Assembly: GCF_004214795.1 (NCBI RefSeq)
Contig: NZ_CP035928.1
Span: 1,550,001 to 1,614,000, forward strand
Length of the DNA: 64,000 nt
Direction of reading: 5' to 3'
Origin: Malaciobacter pacificus
Lineage (GTDB): Bacteria; Campylobacterota; Campylobacteria; Campylobacterales; Arcobacteraceae
Position numbers and translations under genes: made by a program. The notes beneath the pieces are model-generated. The model was given only the letters and a program-made list of their open reading frames with translations, ran no database searches and was not told where the DNA came from. Positions 27,513-41,800 of the stretch are shown one piece after another (position 1 is the first letter of the stretch; every line of letters starts with the position of its first letter).

Positions 27513-29066
27513 TTTTCATCTTCCTCTTTTAATGTTATAATAAAATTTGCACTTTGATTTCTATTAACAACTTTAATACTTCCATTCATTGTTTTCTCTA
27601 AAAGTTTTCTAGATATATATAGTCCTAAACCTGTACCAACATTTGGATGTTTAGTTGTAAAATAAGGTTCAAATATTTTATCTTTTATTTTCTCATCAAT
27701 TCCACCTGTATTATCTGAAATACTTATTATACATTCTTTATTTATCTTTGTAACTTCTATCACAACTACACCTTTTTTTATTTTTCTTAAATTAAATGCA
27801 TCTTTTGCATTATTAAGAACTACTAGTAATACTTGCTGCAAATTATTAGGGAATCCTTTATAAATTATATTTTCTTTATTGTATTTTAATATTAAATCTA
27901 TATTTTCATATATAAAAGCAGCATCTACTATCTCAATAGATTTTTCAATAGTTTTTATTATATTAAACTTTGTTTTAGTTTTATCAACTGATACAAAATT
28001 TTTAAAATCATCAATTGTATGTGACATATATTTTGTCATTGTTTCAATTTCATTTAGTTTTGTATTAACTTCAAGATTATTAAAATTAGATTCACTTAAA
28101 ATTTCATCTATAACTAAAATCGAAGAATTGATTTGAGATAAAGGTTGTCTCCATTGATGTGCAATATTTTCTAGCATCTGCCCATTGAAACCATTTTATT
28201 TTGCTGGAACAATAGCTTATCTTTATCTCTAGATTTTTCTAACTCTATTTCAACCATTTCTTTTAATTTCATAATGTCTATAAATAAAAAATATTGATAT
28301 CACTAAGACTATAAATACAATCATGTATAATAAATTATTAACAATTTTATCTTTTTCTTTTTTTGTAATCGAAGTTACAGCTTTAGATAATATTGAATGT
28401 AAAACAAGTTCATTTTTAACTATACCCATTTTATAAGAGTTTTCAATACCAATTTTTAACGCAATTTTTATGTTTGGCAAATTTAATTCTTTCATTTTGT
28501 CAACTGTTCCTAAAAAAGAACCTATTGTTGCAAATATTTTTCCTTCAGATACCATTTCTAAAGCTTCATTCATAGATGAAACATATTTTATTTCAACATT
28601 TATATCTAAGTTTTCTTCCTGTTCAGGAGTTATAAATATATTGAACATCATTTTTTGTGACTATTACATCTGGTTCTGTATACAAGGTAGGTGTAAAATT
28701 TAGGAACTCTTTTCTCTTAGTTGTTTCATTTAAAAATGGCAAAACTTGACATTTTTTATTTTTGATAAACTCTAAACTTTCTATCCAACTTTCTGTAACT
28801 ATTAATTCAAATTTTTTATTAATTTTCTTTTCTATTAATTTAATAAATTCTGATACTAATCCTTCATATTTATTATTTTTTATTACTTCATAGGGTTCCC
28901 AATTTGGATCAACACACATTTTAATTGTCTTCAAACTATCTAGATATTTTAACTCATCATAATTAAAAGAAATAAACTGTTTTTCGTCTTTAGTCAAATC
29001 AAGTTCACTAGAAAGTACTTGTAGTGGGATTATTAAAAAGAATAAGATATTTTTCAGTAAGTTCAT
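27509..29066 (-). pseudogene. Sensor kinase with solute-binding domain, broken by three frameshifts
   Basis: Four consecutive frames reconstruct one kinase. Part 1 (29066-28623): signal peptide and the first half of a type 3 solute-binding domain (CVDPNWEPYEV). Part 2 (28651-28250): the second half (EGKIFATIGSFLG), and a membrane helix (LLYMIVFIVLVISIFFIY). Part 3 (about 28270-28180): the linker KLKEMVEIELEKSRDKDK and QQNKMVSMG. Part 4 (28177-27509): histidine box NIAHQWRQPLS and ATPase motifs (VLNNAKDAF, GTGLGLYISR). Breaks lie near 28640, 28260 (an A tract) and 28180. It resembles the IS-interrupted kinase at 8.4-12.8 kb but with one binding domain. Its place inside the adhesin locus suggests it once regulated it. 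Confidence 0.85.
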
Positions 29067-29081
29067 ATTTTTCTTTATTTT

Positions 29082-29111
29082 GTAAGATATCTAATTTTAT
29101 AGATATCTTAC
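29082..29111. repeat. Perfect 12-bp hairpin between the OmpA-like gene and the kinase pseudogene
   Basis: GTAAGATATCTA and its complement flank a 6-base loop. On the minus strand it lies just after the OmpA-like gene. It may separate the two genes by termination or processing. A canonical U tract is absent. Confidence 0.6.
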
Positions 29112-29121
29112 TTATATATAA

Positions 29122-29790
29122 CTATTTTTTTAAAACAGCAACAACTCTTCTGTTATTTGCTCTTCCCTCTGCCGTATCATTTGTATCTATTGGACTTAAC
29201 TCTCCAAATCCTACTGAATTTAATCTCTCTTCTTCAATTCCATTTTCGATTAAATATGCTTTTACTGAGTCTGCTCTATTTTGTGATAGTACTTCATTAT
29301 ACTTCTCACTTGCTCTACTATCTGTATGTCCTTGAATCTCTGCGTTATATTTTGGATGTTTTTTCATAAATTCTATAAATGTATCTAGTCTTTGTGTAAA
29401 GTTTGAGTCTACTATATAACTATCTCTCTCAAACAATACTTTTAAATCAACTAACTTACTACATCCTAATTCATCTACTTCAAATCCTGCTGGCGTATTT
29501 GGACATTGGTCTATATTATTTAATACTCCATCTTTATCATCATCACCTATTACAACTGGTTTAGGCTCTTCTTTTTTCTGGCAACCTTCTTCTTTACAAG
29601 GAATTGTTTCTAAACAATCATCTTCTGTATCAATAATACCATCACCATCTACATCTTGATTTACAATAATTCCCCTCTCCTTATTCTCATACTCATTCTC
29701 AGATGTATTTGGTCCACTTACTGCTGATACCATTCCTGCGTTTAAACTTACCATTGCCCCTAAAGCTAATACTACTAATAATTTTTTCAT
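29122..29790 (-). CDS. OmpA-family protein with calcium-type thrombospondin repeats
   Basis: A 222-residue exported protein. The signal peptide spans about 1-19. Residues 45-105 hold two thrombospondin type 3-like motifs, DVDGDGIIDTEDDC and DDDKDGVLNNIDQCPN, that normally bind calcium. The C-terminal OmpA/MotB domain (about 110-222) shows the peptidoglycan-binding signature: IQGHTDSRASEKYNEVLSQ, then RVVAVLKK after GRANNRR. There is no N-terminal beta barrel, so it is probably a periplasmic or lipid-free linker to peptidoglycan. It begins 20 bases after the adhesin stop, with a GAGG ribosome binding site, so it is likely co-transcribed and may anchor or gate adhesin export. Confidence 0.9.
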   Translation of the reverse strand: MKKLLVVLALGAMVSLNAGMVSAVSGPNTSENEYENKERGIIVNQDVDGDGIIDTEDDCLETIPCKEEGCQKKEEPKPVVIGDDDKDGVLNNIDQCPNTPAGFEVDELGCSKLVDLKVLFERDSYIVDSNFTQRLDTFIEFMKKHPKYNAEIQGHTDSRASEKYNEVLSQNRADSVKAYLIENGIEEERLNSVGFGELSPIDTNDTAEGRANNRRVVAVLKK

Positions 29791-29810
29791 GTTTTATTTT
29801 CCTCTACCTT

Positions 29811-32800
29811 TTATATTATGTTTATGTTTATATCTTGATCTATTTTTAACGTAACACTAGCATCACCTATATTTGTATAAGTTTTATTACCATCACCATC
29901 TACAACGTTATTAGTTGACCATGTTTTACCAGCTTCATTTACTAACTGAACATTATCAGAAGCATCTCCAAGTATCTCCAAATCATTATCACTATCTGTC
30001 ATATCAATAACATCTTGTAATGAAAGTCCTGTAATATCATGATCTCCATTTTGAGTTAAATCTATTTTTTCTATGTTAGAAATATTTGATACATCTGATA
30101 AGTCTATACCACTATCTAAAACTAAAGTATCAGTTCCAGTTCCACCATCAACAGTATCACTTCCATCAAAGTTTATAGTATCATTTCCACCATCACCGTT
30201 TATAATATCAGCTCCTGCTCCACCATCAATAGTATCAACTCCATTTCCACCATTTAAAACATCATTTCCTGAACCACCATTGATTTCATCATCTCCACCT
30301 TGACCATTTATAGTGTCAGCATTACTGCTACCTTGAATAATATCATTATTTGCTGTTCCATCCATATCTTCTGTTGTATCAACAGTAGTATTTAAAGCAA
30401 CATTTGAAACTGTTGTTTCACTTGATTTACTTCCATCATCAAGTTCAGAATATGCACTTACATTAATTGTATTAACTGTACCACTTGTAGTTGTAGAAAC
30501 TAGTTTTAAATTTCCATTTGAAAGTGCTGTAATCGCATCAGCGTAATGGCTATCAGTTGCACTTCCAATATCTACTATCCAATCACTTCCAACTTTTGTA
30601 GCTGTTACTCCTGTCAAGTTTGAAGCATCTACATCAAAAGAATTCCCTAATCCAGATAGTTTTACAAATAAAGACTCACTTCCATCTTTATCTAATAAAT
30701 CTAAACTATCTATAGTTAAAGATATTTCATATCCAGAACTTACAACATTTTTACCACTTATTGTAGTATTTACTTCATTTCCAACTGTACTTGTAAATGA
30801 AGTTACCCCACTTGCTTTTGATTCAAGTTCTATGTCAAAAGTTTTCCCTGTTATTTTTGTACTAGTGTCATTATTTGAGCTTTCCACAGTCCATGCGTCT
30901 ACTGTAATTGTACCACCTTTATATCCTGTAGGTGTTTGAATATAAAGTGAGTTTATTTGATCATATGGAATATTAGCAACTGTATATTTTCCTGTATCAC
31001 TATCATAACTAATATTACTAGCTGCTATTGTCGTACTACCATTATCTAAACTAAATGTAGTTCCATCAGGAAGGTTAGTAAACTCTACATAAACTGTCTC
31101 ACTTCCATCTACATCTTTAACATTAGTATTTAGGTTTATTTTAGTCCAAGGAGAACTACTATCTACATACTCATCACCTAAGGCATCAGTAGGATTAAAA
31201 GAAATCAACTCATCTGCAACAGGGTTGAATACAATATCAAAATTCTCAGTTACTGTATTATTAGGAATACCTGTTTCTCCATAACTTATACTCAATTTTG
31301 CATCTGAAATTGTTCCATTAAAATTCTCAACACCAACTTTTTCAATACCAATTTTTGCAATATCTGTCGTTATGTCACTAATACCAAGAAAACTATACTC
31401 ATAAATATAATCACCATTAGCATCTACACCAACAGGAGTTCCTGTAACTTCAGCTCCATCATAAGTAACTTTATATCCAAAAGGTATATCTTTTAGTATA
31501 ACACTTGTTATTGACTCTGTATTATCATTTAATTCAACTGTGTTAGGTAAAGAGATGTTTACAACTTCATCTTCATTTCCATTGGCACTTGGATTAAAAT
31601 CTGTAATATCATCATTGACAGCTTTTATATCATAAGTAGCTGTTTGACTTGATAATAAAGTTTGCGTTGTATAAGGGCTTGATTCTGGGTCTTCTTTAGA
31701 TATAGTGTAGGCTTTTATGTCTATTACATCTTGAGCAATCACATTTGTATTAGGTGTGTATTTTATACTTAAAGAGTCTGTATAATCAACATTTTCTATT
31801 ACATAATAATCTCCCGCAGGTAAAGAGTTGCCTTGATCATCACTCACACTATTTGCAGCTATTGTTGTAACACTTGGTAGGGTGAAGTTATCTCCTACAA
31901 ATGTACCACCATTACCATTATCAGAAAGTTGTAAATAAACTTTTCCATCTATTATTTGAGTTCTTGTTCCATCTGCATCATTACTTAATGATATTGTGAA
32001 TACATTATCACTACTATTTTCATCAACATCTGAACCTGATATATTTATAACTGTTTCATCTGTAACAGGGGCTATTTGTTTATCTAAAGATAAATCATAT
32101 GTATTTGTATTATTTGTTCCTATAGTTTCTATAGAAAAATCAAAAGTTACATTTGAAAGCGTGTTTATATTTTCATTAGAATTTGGTGTTATAGTTATTG
32201 ATTCTAATGCTGTTTGAATATCTGTATACGTTCCATCTCCAGGAAGAGAGTAAAAACTATTACCATTTTGTGTGATTAATTGCATACCAGAAATTGTTGC
32301 TCCATTTAAGTTTGAAACTAAAATAACGAAATCACCAGTGTCATTACCCACTATCCCATCTGCTACTTCTACTAAATCACTCAATGGTGTTCCTCTATCT
32401 TCAGTAAGATTTGTTGGTATTTTTTCACTCACTTCTAAATCAATAGGTGTAATATCCCCTGTATCAGTATTGCTAAAAGTATCTCCATCTATTACTAAAG
32501 TAAATGTTTGTGTATTTGTTAGAACATCTGCTCCTACATCTTGGTGGGAAATATTAATTGTAATTTCTTGATTTATATTAGGATAATTTGTATTTCCAAC
32601 TTCAAATGATATTTTATTTACCTCACCTAAAACTTGATCCAATGTTAAATCATCGCTTATCTCAACACTCCAGATACCATTTCCATAATATGTACCATCA
32701 TTTACATAAATTCCACTTGGTACATTATAAAGAGTAACGGTATTACTTATTGTTTCACTATCTAAATCTTGTCCATTTGAACTTTCACTTGCCATATCAT

Positions 32801-35800
32801 CAGCTGTTAAATGAAGTGGCACTTGGAATTTTGTATTTGCATTTACTGTAACTGTTTGAGTTCCACTATTATAAGTAATATCATTAGTACCGTCACCGTC
32901 AATATCTGTAAATTCATCTAAAGTAAATGTTGCTGTATCAGTTACGGCATTTACTGTTACATTATATGTAGCTGTTGTGTAGTTTGTATTTGTTGAATCA
33001 TAAGTACTATCACCAATTGTTGTATCAGTATAAGAAGAGCTATCATTTGTTGTATCACTCATAGTGTATCTAATTGGGAAACTATAATCTGTATCTAAAT
33101 CAGCAGGTATTGAAGCTGTGATAACATCACTATCAACATCTACATTTACCCATCCATTACCAGTAATATCTATTCCATTTTTAAATAGGCTAACTCCAGT
33201 TAAACTAATACTATCAGTATCGATTTGAAGAGAAGTTAGAGCTTCATTTGAATCACCACCATTGTTAAAAGCAAAAGCTAATGTTTGTATTGTATCTTCA
33301 TTTTGAGTTGTATTTTTATTGATACTTCCATCAATTTCTGGAGTTACTAAAATCGAAGTATCTACTGTAGTAATTGTTGATTTGTTTCCATCATCTTCAA
33401 TTGTTTGAAGTTTTAATTTTATACTATTTACTTCTCCACTATAATTTTCAGGAATTACTAAAGTCACACTATCAAAGTTATCTTTTTCAACTAACCACTC
33501 TCTTGATGTACCACTACCACTTAATAAAACAGCAGGAGATGAGATATCAAATCCTGCAGGCACTCCTGTAATAGTTACAAACAATGACTCAGAACCATCT
33601 GTATCAACTGAAGTAAAGTTTGGAGTACTTGAGTCAAATAAATCTTTTAATAAAATAGAATCTGTATCTTCTGCAACAATTTTATTGTAAGTATTTGAGT
33701 TGCTATTTGTATCAGTTATTGTTTCTGTTGCAAGAGTAGCATGAGTAGGCTTATCTCCTACACCTTTAACATTTACTAAAACATCTAATCCATCTGCAGG
33801 AATAAAAGATGTATCATCTGTGATATCATTTCCATCCACAGTAACAGCATCTGTTGATTTTGCTTGTACATTTAATGTGATATTTTCATTTGAATTTTCT
33901 TCTGGAACATATCTAAGATCTCCTGCATTATCAAATGATTCAATATCTAATGTCCAAGTTGAACCAGGACTTGGGTTAGTATATAAAGTACCATTATAAT
34001 ATATCTGTGCTCCATCTGGAATATCATTTAATCTTAAATCATATGTTTCAGAATCATCTGCTGATGTAATTCCTATATTTAAAGGAATCCCACTTGCTCC
34101 ATTATCATTTCTACCTGCATCTTCATTTCCAAATGACTGTTTTATTGCAACAGTTACAGTATCAGCAACAGGTTCAACAATGATAGTCAAAGTATCTCCT
34201 GAGCTTGTTTGAGTATTAGCAGTTTCTTTTCCAGAAGCATCATCATCATAATCAATTGATTTAACTTCAGTAGTCAATACTAGTTTTCCACTGTATTCAG
34301 CTGGTGCTTTTACTTCTAAGTTAGAAAGTTCAGATACTGGTATCTCTATTGCTGTTCCATTATATGTTAGTTCTGTAGTTCCATACTTAAATATAGTACC
34401 ATCTAATTCATTTCCACTTCCATCTTTTGGAGTAAATAGTACAGTTGTTGTTTCTACACTATCTTCATTTGTTAAAGATAGAGAAAAGCCACTATCTGCT
34501 GTATTTAAATCAAAAAATTCATCTTCATTTGCTTTAGTTGTATAAGTATGATTACCTTGAGTAATAATATCTTTTCCAACTGTTCCAGCAGTATCACTAT
34601 CTGTTCTTTCTGCAACTGGAGTAACTATAATATCAAAGGTATTTGTTTTAGTATTTGTTTGAGCATTAAGATCTTCATCTGTTACATCTTCTATAGTTAA
34701 ACTAAATACTAAATCTTCTAAATCTGCACTTGAATGAGCTGGCGGTAGAATTTGAAGACCTTCAATTAATGCCTCTTTTTGGGATTCATTTAAACCACTA
34801 AAGTCTAAGATAAACTCTGTGTTTCCATTATCAGCACCTGTACTTGTATTATCAAATAGTAAATTATCACTTGAATCATATATCTTTACATCTGATGGTA
34901 AACTCGATATCTTAGCACTTGATATTGTTTCACTTCCATCATCATCCCTATTCATATCTATACTAATATTCATATCTATTTTTGTATCTTCAGAACCAGT
35001 GTTTCCTGCACTATTTATCCTAGAATCATTTGCATCTGGTGTGAAAGATATGCTTACAGTACTTTTAGACTCATCATATCCCAATTCAGATATTGACTCG
35101 TGAGTGGAAGGTAATATTCCAGTAGGTATATTTGACCAATCATCTTCATAAGATATAGCAAACACATCAATATCAACACTTCCACTATAATCTGAAGGCA
35201 TCTTAATTTGAGCAGATGTAAATTTATCTTCTGGTATCTCAGCAACATATTTTCCATCTTGAAGTGTAAAGTTAGTACTTGATTTTCCACTATATTTAAA
35301 TGTAGGAATATCTCCATCTGGGAATTCAGTTTTTGCTATTTCAAGTCTTATTATATGAGTTTCACTACCATCACTACTATCTCCAAAACTTTTTGAAGTA
35401 ATAAATGAATCTATATCTAACCAAGTATCTTCATCTCCAGTTTGACTAGTAGTTCCAATTGTAGTATCATCTGCAACACCACTTATATTTATATCTTGAT
35501 AAAGAGTAAACTCTTTTGTATCAAGTAAGTCTGTAGTACCATCATGTTCTTTATCAGTTGTAGAATCATTGTTATTATCAGGAGCATCTGTAACTGTAAA
35601 AGTATATTTTAAAGTATTATCTACATTTGTATCTGCTACAGGTATATATTTTACGTTTGTTGAATTATTTGCAACAAGAATAGTTACAGATGTATTTCCT
35701 GAACTTGCAGTAAATGAAACATCTGCATTGCTACCATCTTTATATTCAATAGTTGCACCAATAGCTATATCGCTTATAGTAATTTGTGAAACATCTACAT

Positions 35801-38800
35801 TCTCTTCACTTCCATCACTTTCTCCAAGGTGTGCATTTGGATTTGGTATTGAAAGGTCAAGCTTAACTGTACTATCTTCTTGCCCATCGCTATTACCATC
35901 AATTAAATTATCTTCATTTATATCTAAATCAGTTAATTTATATTTCCCACTCTCTAATGTTGCACCAATACCAACATAATCTATATCATCAACTATTGGT
36001 AAAACATTTATATCTACTGTACCACTTGCTGTATCACCATCATTATCTGTTACAGTATAATTAAAACTAGGTGTTCCACTATAATCAGCTGTTGGAGTAA
36101 AAGTTAAAGAACCATCACCATTATTTGTTAAAGTACCTATAGTCTGACTTGTTGCATTTTCTATATTTCCAGAAAGAGTAATACTTCCTCCTGATGTAAT
36201 AGTTGTTGCACTAACCGTTACTGCATTACCATTTTGATCAGTTGAATTACCTACAGTTATACCTCCATTAAATGCTTCATCTGATAAAAAGAAAGTAACT
36301 GCAGTATCTTCATTAGTACTTATTATTGCAGGACTTGCTTCTGGAGTTGAATCCACAATAGTTACATCAAAATTTGATGTTGCTACATCTCCATCACTAT
36401 CAGTAACCTTATATCCAAATGTAATTGTTTTATTTACATCATCAGCTCCACTATGATCAATTTCATTATAAAGTTTAAAATCATAATTGGCACTAGCACT
36501 TGTAGTATCATTTAAATTTAAAACAAAAACTGTGTTAGCATTAGTTATAGCAGTATCATCATTTGTAGTTGCTGCAGTTAGTGTATCTCCATTTAAATGA
36601 TAATACACCGTATCTCCAGAACTTGTTAAGCCACTATTTTGTTTATCAGTTATTCCATCAAATGTAACAACTATACTATCTTGAAGTTTTGTTATTCCAA
36701 GACTTCCTGTAGTATCCGTTCCATCTGTAGTTGCATCAACTATAACAGAATTTCCTGTAAGCCCTTGTAAATCATTTTCACTAACACTCATATCTTCATT
36801 TGCACCAATACTTGGTGCTGTATCCATGATAGTAATATTTTGAGAACCAGTTACACTAGCTTCATCACCTTCAACATCTTTTACAACATATGTGAAATTC
36901 AAATCATCTAATATATCATCACTTCCACTGGTACCTGGATGTGAGAAACTTGATGGAGGTGTATACTCCCAATTTCCATTATAATAAACTTTAAGTGTTC
37001 CATCTGCTGCTGAAGTAACTGTATTTGAACCATCTTCTAAAATAGTTTTAGTAGTTCCTGCAAAAGTAAACTCTACTATTCCAGCTTTATCTGTTCCTTG
37101 TGTAAAGTTAAGTATGTGTTCATTGGCTGTAGTTGAAAAAGGTATAGTTTCACTGTAACCTGATGTGTTATATGTTGTATATGTTTGAGTGGTATTATCA
37201 AATACTATTTTACTATCACCCTCTTTTACTACAATATCTGGATTATTTATATTATTTACAACTGGATCAGCACCATCTAAAATATCTATATATTGAGTAG
37301 CAGAACTCTCATCACCATCATAATCTTCAATAGTATAATCGAAGTTAGCATTAACATTTCCAGAACTATTATCTACACTTGCATTTGGAGTAAATAACCA
37401 ATCTCCATTTTCCCAAACTTTTAATGTTCCATTAGCTGTAGTAACTTTTTTATAAGCTCCATTAGCATCTGTACCATCATCACTTGTTCCAAAAGTATAT
37501 GTTTGGTTTGTGTCATATGTAAAGTCAACTAGTTTTAAATTACTATCAGCTCCTCCAACATCAGCCCCATCATCATTTATGTTTGTTATGACATTACCAC
37601 TTATAGCACTTGCATTTTCTACCACTGTTTTAGGAGTTGATTGATTATCATTTTTAGCTTCTGGAATATCATCTATTATATTTACAATAAAACTTCCATC
37701 TGCTTTACTTCCATCTATATCTATAACATCATAATTAAACGTTAAAGGTTTTGTATTTTGTCCATCTGCATTGTCATGGTCTATTACACCACTTAATACA
37801 AAAGTGTGTTTAGCTGACGCTGCTGTAGTAGTACTTAAAGTATCAGTAAATATTGTATTCCCTGAGTTTACTCCACTTTCAGTAGATGATGTTGATGCGG
37901 TTAAAACTTTACTAGTACTATCTAACCAATAATATATTTGACTTCCATTACTTGTAAGTCCACTAACAGCACCTTCTGTAATATCAAAGATAGTATCAAA
38001 AGCATCTTGACCTGCAGTTATCTCTAATGATGATTCAACAGTTAATGCGTTATTATCTGGAGAAGTTCCAATTGTAGGTAAATCATCTTCATCTACACTT
38101 ACGGTTGCTACTGTACCTACTTTAGGTGTAGTGTCCGTAACTGTTATAGTGTTTGTAGCACTATTTGAAATATCGCCATCACCATCTATAAGCGTGTAAG
38201 TAAAACTTCCTAGTGTTCCTGAATCATCATGGTCTACAGAACTAATTGGTGTAAATTCCCATGAACCGTCTTGATTTACTTTTAAAGTACCAGTTGGAGT
38301 TGTCAAATCAATCCCAAAGTTAATAGAATTAGAAACTGTAGCACCAGTACCATCGGTATAAGTAAAATCTTTTAATACAGCTCCATCAGCACCTTGTGTA
38401 TCATTAGTAATTACATTTCCAGTAACTTTTACAGCACCTTCTTCTACTGATTTACTATCATTTACTGCTGTTGGTCCATCATCTAAGAACTCGATATCCA
38501 ATGCATTTGTACTTGTTGTTGTTACACTATCATTATCTTGATCTGTGATTGTTTGTACTACTTTGATTCCTGCAGCATCTAGGTTTAACTCATCATTATG
38601 ATTACTTCCTTCTAAAGGATGATCTAACTCCTCTTTTTGGATAACTATAATCTCACCTGTTGTTGCATTGATTGCTACACTAAATGCTTCTGTAGTCCCA
38701 GCTTTACCTATATATCCACCATTCCCATCTGATTCTAATACTATCTCATTTGCATGGGCTTGATCACTTACTAGGAATAAACCTGTATTTACTGTTGTTG

Positions 38801-41800
38801 CATTTAAACTATATCTTGTTGTCCCTTCTCCATCTTGTCCATATGATCCATCACTATTAAATAATCCTGTTACATCATTAGCTATTATTGTTACTGTATC
38901 TAATCCACCTGTCTCATCTAACTCTGCTACTGCTGTATTTGCTGTTGCTGTTGATGCTGTTGGTCCATCATCTAAGAACTCGATATCCAATGCATTTGTA
39001 CTTGTTGTTGTTACACTATCATTATCTTGATCTGTGATTGTTTGTACTACTTTGATTCCTGCAGCATCTAGGTTTAACTCATCATTATGATTACTTCCTT
39101 CTAAAGGATGATCTAACTCCTCTTTTTGGATAACTATAATCTCACCTGTTGTTGCATTGATTGCTACACTAAATGCTTCTGTAGTCCCAGCTTTACCTAT
39201 ATATCCACCATTCCCATCTGATTCTAATACTATCTCATTTGCATGGGCTTGATCACTTACTAGGAATAAACCTGTATTTACTGTTGTTGCATTTAAACTA
39301 TATCTTGTTGTCCCTTCTCCATCTTGTCCATATGATCCATCACTATTAAATAATCCTGTTACATCATTAGCTATTATTGTTACTGTATCTAATCCACCTG
39401 TCTCATCTAACTCTGCTACTGCTGTATTTGCTGTTGCTGTTGATGCTGTTGGTCCATCATCTAAGAACTCGATATCCAATGCATTTGTACTTGTTGTTGT
39501 TACACTATCATTATCTTGATCTGTGATTGTTTGTACTACTTTGATTCCTGCAGCATCTAGGTTTAACTCATCATTATGATTACTTCCTTCTAAAGGATGA
39601 TCTAACTCCTCTTTTTGGATAACTATAATCTCACCTGTTGTTGCATTGATTGCTACACTAAATGCTTCTGTAGTCCCAGCTTTACCTATATATCCACCAT
39701 TCCCATCTGATTCTAATACTATCTCATTTGCATGGGCTTGATCACTTACTAGGAATAAACCTGTATTTACTGTTGTTGCATTTAAACTATATCTTGTTGT
39801 CCCTTCTCCATCTTGTCCATATGATCCATCACTATTAAATAATCCTGTTACATCATTAGCTATTATTGTTACTGTATCTAATCCACCTGTCTCATCTAAC
39901 TCTGCTACTGCTGTATTTGCTGTTGCTGTTGATGCTGTTGGTCCATCATCTAAGAACTCGATATCCAATGCATTTGTACTTGTTGTTGTTACACTATCAT
40001 TATCTTGATCTGTGATTGTTTGTACTACTTTGATTCCTGCAGCATCTAGGTTTAACTCATCATTATGATTACTTCCTTCTAAAGGATGATCTAACTCCTC
40101 TTTTTGGATAACTATAATCTCACCTGTTGTTGCATTGATTGCTACACTAAATGCTTCTGTAGTCCCAGCTTTACCTATATATCCACCATTCCCATCTGAT
40201 TCTAATACTATCTCATTTGCATGGGCTTGATCACTTACTAGGAATAAACCTGTATTTACTGTTGTTGCATTTAAACTATATCTTGTTGTCCCTTCTCCAT
40301 CTTGTCCATATGATCCATCACTATTAAATAATCCTGTTACATCATTAGCTATTATTGTTACTGTATCTAATCCACCTGTCTCATCTAACTCTGCTACTGC
40401 TGTATTTGCTGTTGCTGTTGATGCTGTTGGTCCATCATCTAAGAACTCGATATCCAATGCATTTGTACTTGTTGTTGTTACACTATCATTATCTTGATCT
40501 GTGATTGTTTGTACTACTTTGATTCCTGCAGCATCTAGGTTTAACTCATCATTATGATTACTTCCTTCTAAAGGATGATCTAACTCCTCTTTTTGGATAA
40601 CTATAATCTCACCTGTTGTTGCATTGATTGCTACACTAAATGCTTCTGTAGTCCCAGCTTTACCTATATATCCACCATTCCCATCTGATTCTAATACTAT
40701 CTCATTTGCATGGGCTTGATCACTTACTAGGAATAAACCTGTATTTACTGTTGTTGCATTTAAACTATATCTTGTTGTCCCTTCTCCATCTTGTCCATAT
40801 GATCCATCACTATTAAATAATCCTGTTACATCATTAGCTATTATTGTTACTGTATCTAATCCACCTGTCTCATCTAACTCTGCTACTGCTGTATTTGCTG
40901 TTGCTGTTGATGCTGTTGGTCCATCATCTAAGAACTCGATATCCAATGCATTTGTACTTGTTGTTGTTACACTATCATTATCTTGATCTGTGATTGTTTG
41001 TACTACTTTGATTCCTGCAGCATCTAGGTTTAACTCATCATTATGATTACTTCCTTCTAAAGGATGATCTAACTCCTCTTTTTGGATAACTATAATCTCA
41101 CCTGTTGTTGCATTGATTGCTACACTAAATGCTTCTGTAGTCCCAGCTTTACCTATATATCCACCATTCCCATCTGATTCTAATACTATCTCATTTGCAT
41201 GGGCTTGATCACTTACTAGGAATAAACCTGTATTTACTGTTGTTGCATTTAAACTATATCTTGTTGTCCCTTCTCCATCTTGTCCATATGATCCATCACT
41301 ATTAAATAATCCTGTTACATCATTAGCTATTATTGTTACTGTATCTAATCCACCTGTCTCATCTAACTCTGCTACTGCTGTATTTGCTGTTGCTGTTGAT
41401 GCTGTTGGTCCATCATCTAAGAACTCGATATCCAATGCATTTGTACTTGTTGTTGTTACACTATCATTATCTTGATCTGTGATTGTTTGTACTACTTTGA
41501 TTCCTGCAGCATCTAGGTTTAACTCATCATTATGATTACTTCCTTCTAAAGGATGATCTAACTCCTCTTTTTGGATAACTATAATCTCACCTGTTGTTGC
41601 ATTGATTGCTACACTAAATGCTTCTGTAGTCCCAGCTTTACCTATATATCCACCATTCCCATCTGATTCTAATACTATCTCATTTGCATGGGCTTGATCA
41701 CTTACTAGGAATAAACCTGTATTTACTGTTGTTGCATTTAAACTATATCTTGTTGTCCCTTCTCCATCTTGTCCATATGATCCATCACTATTAAATAATC

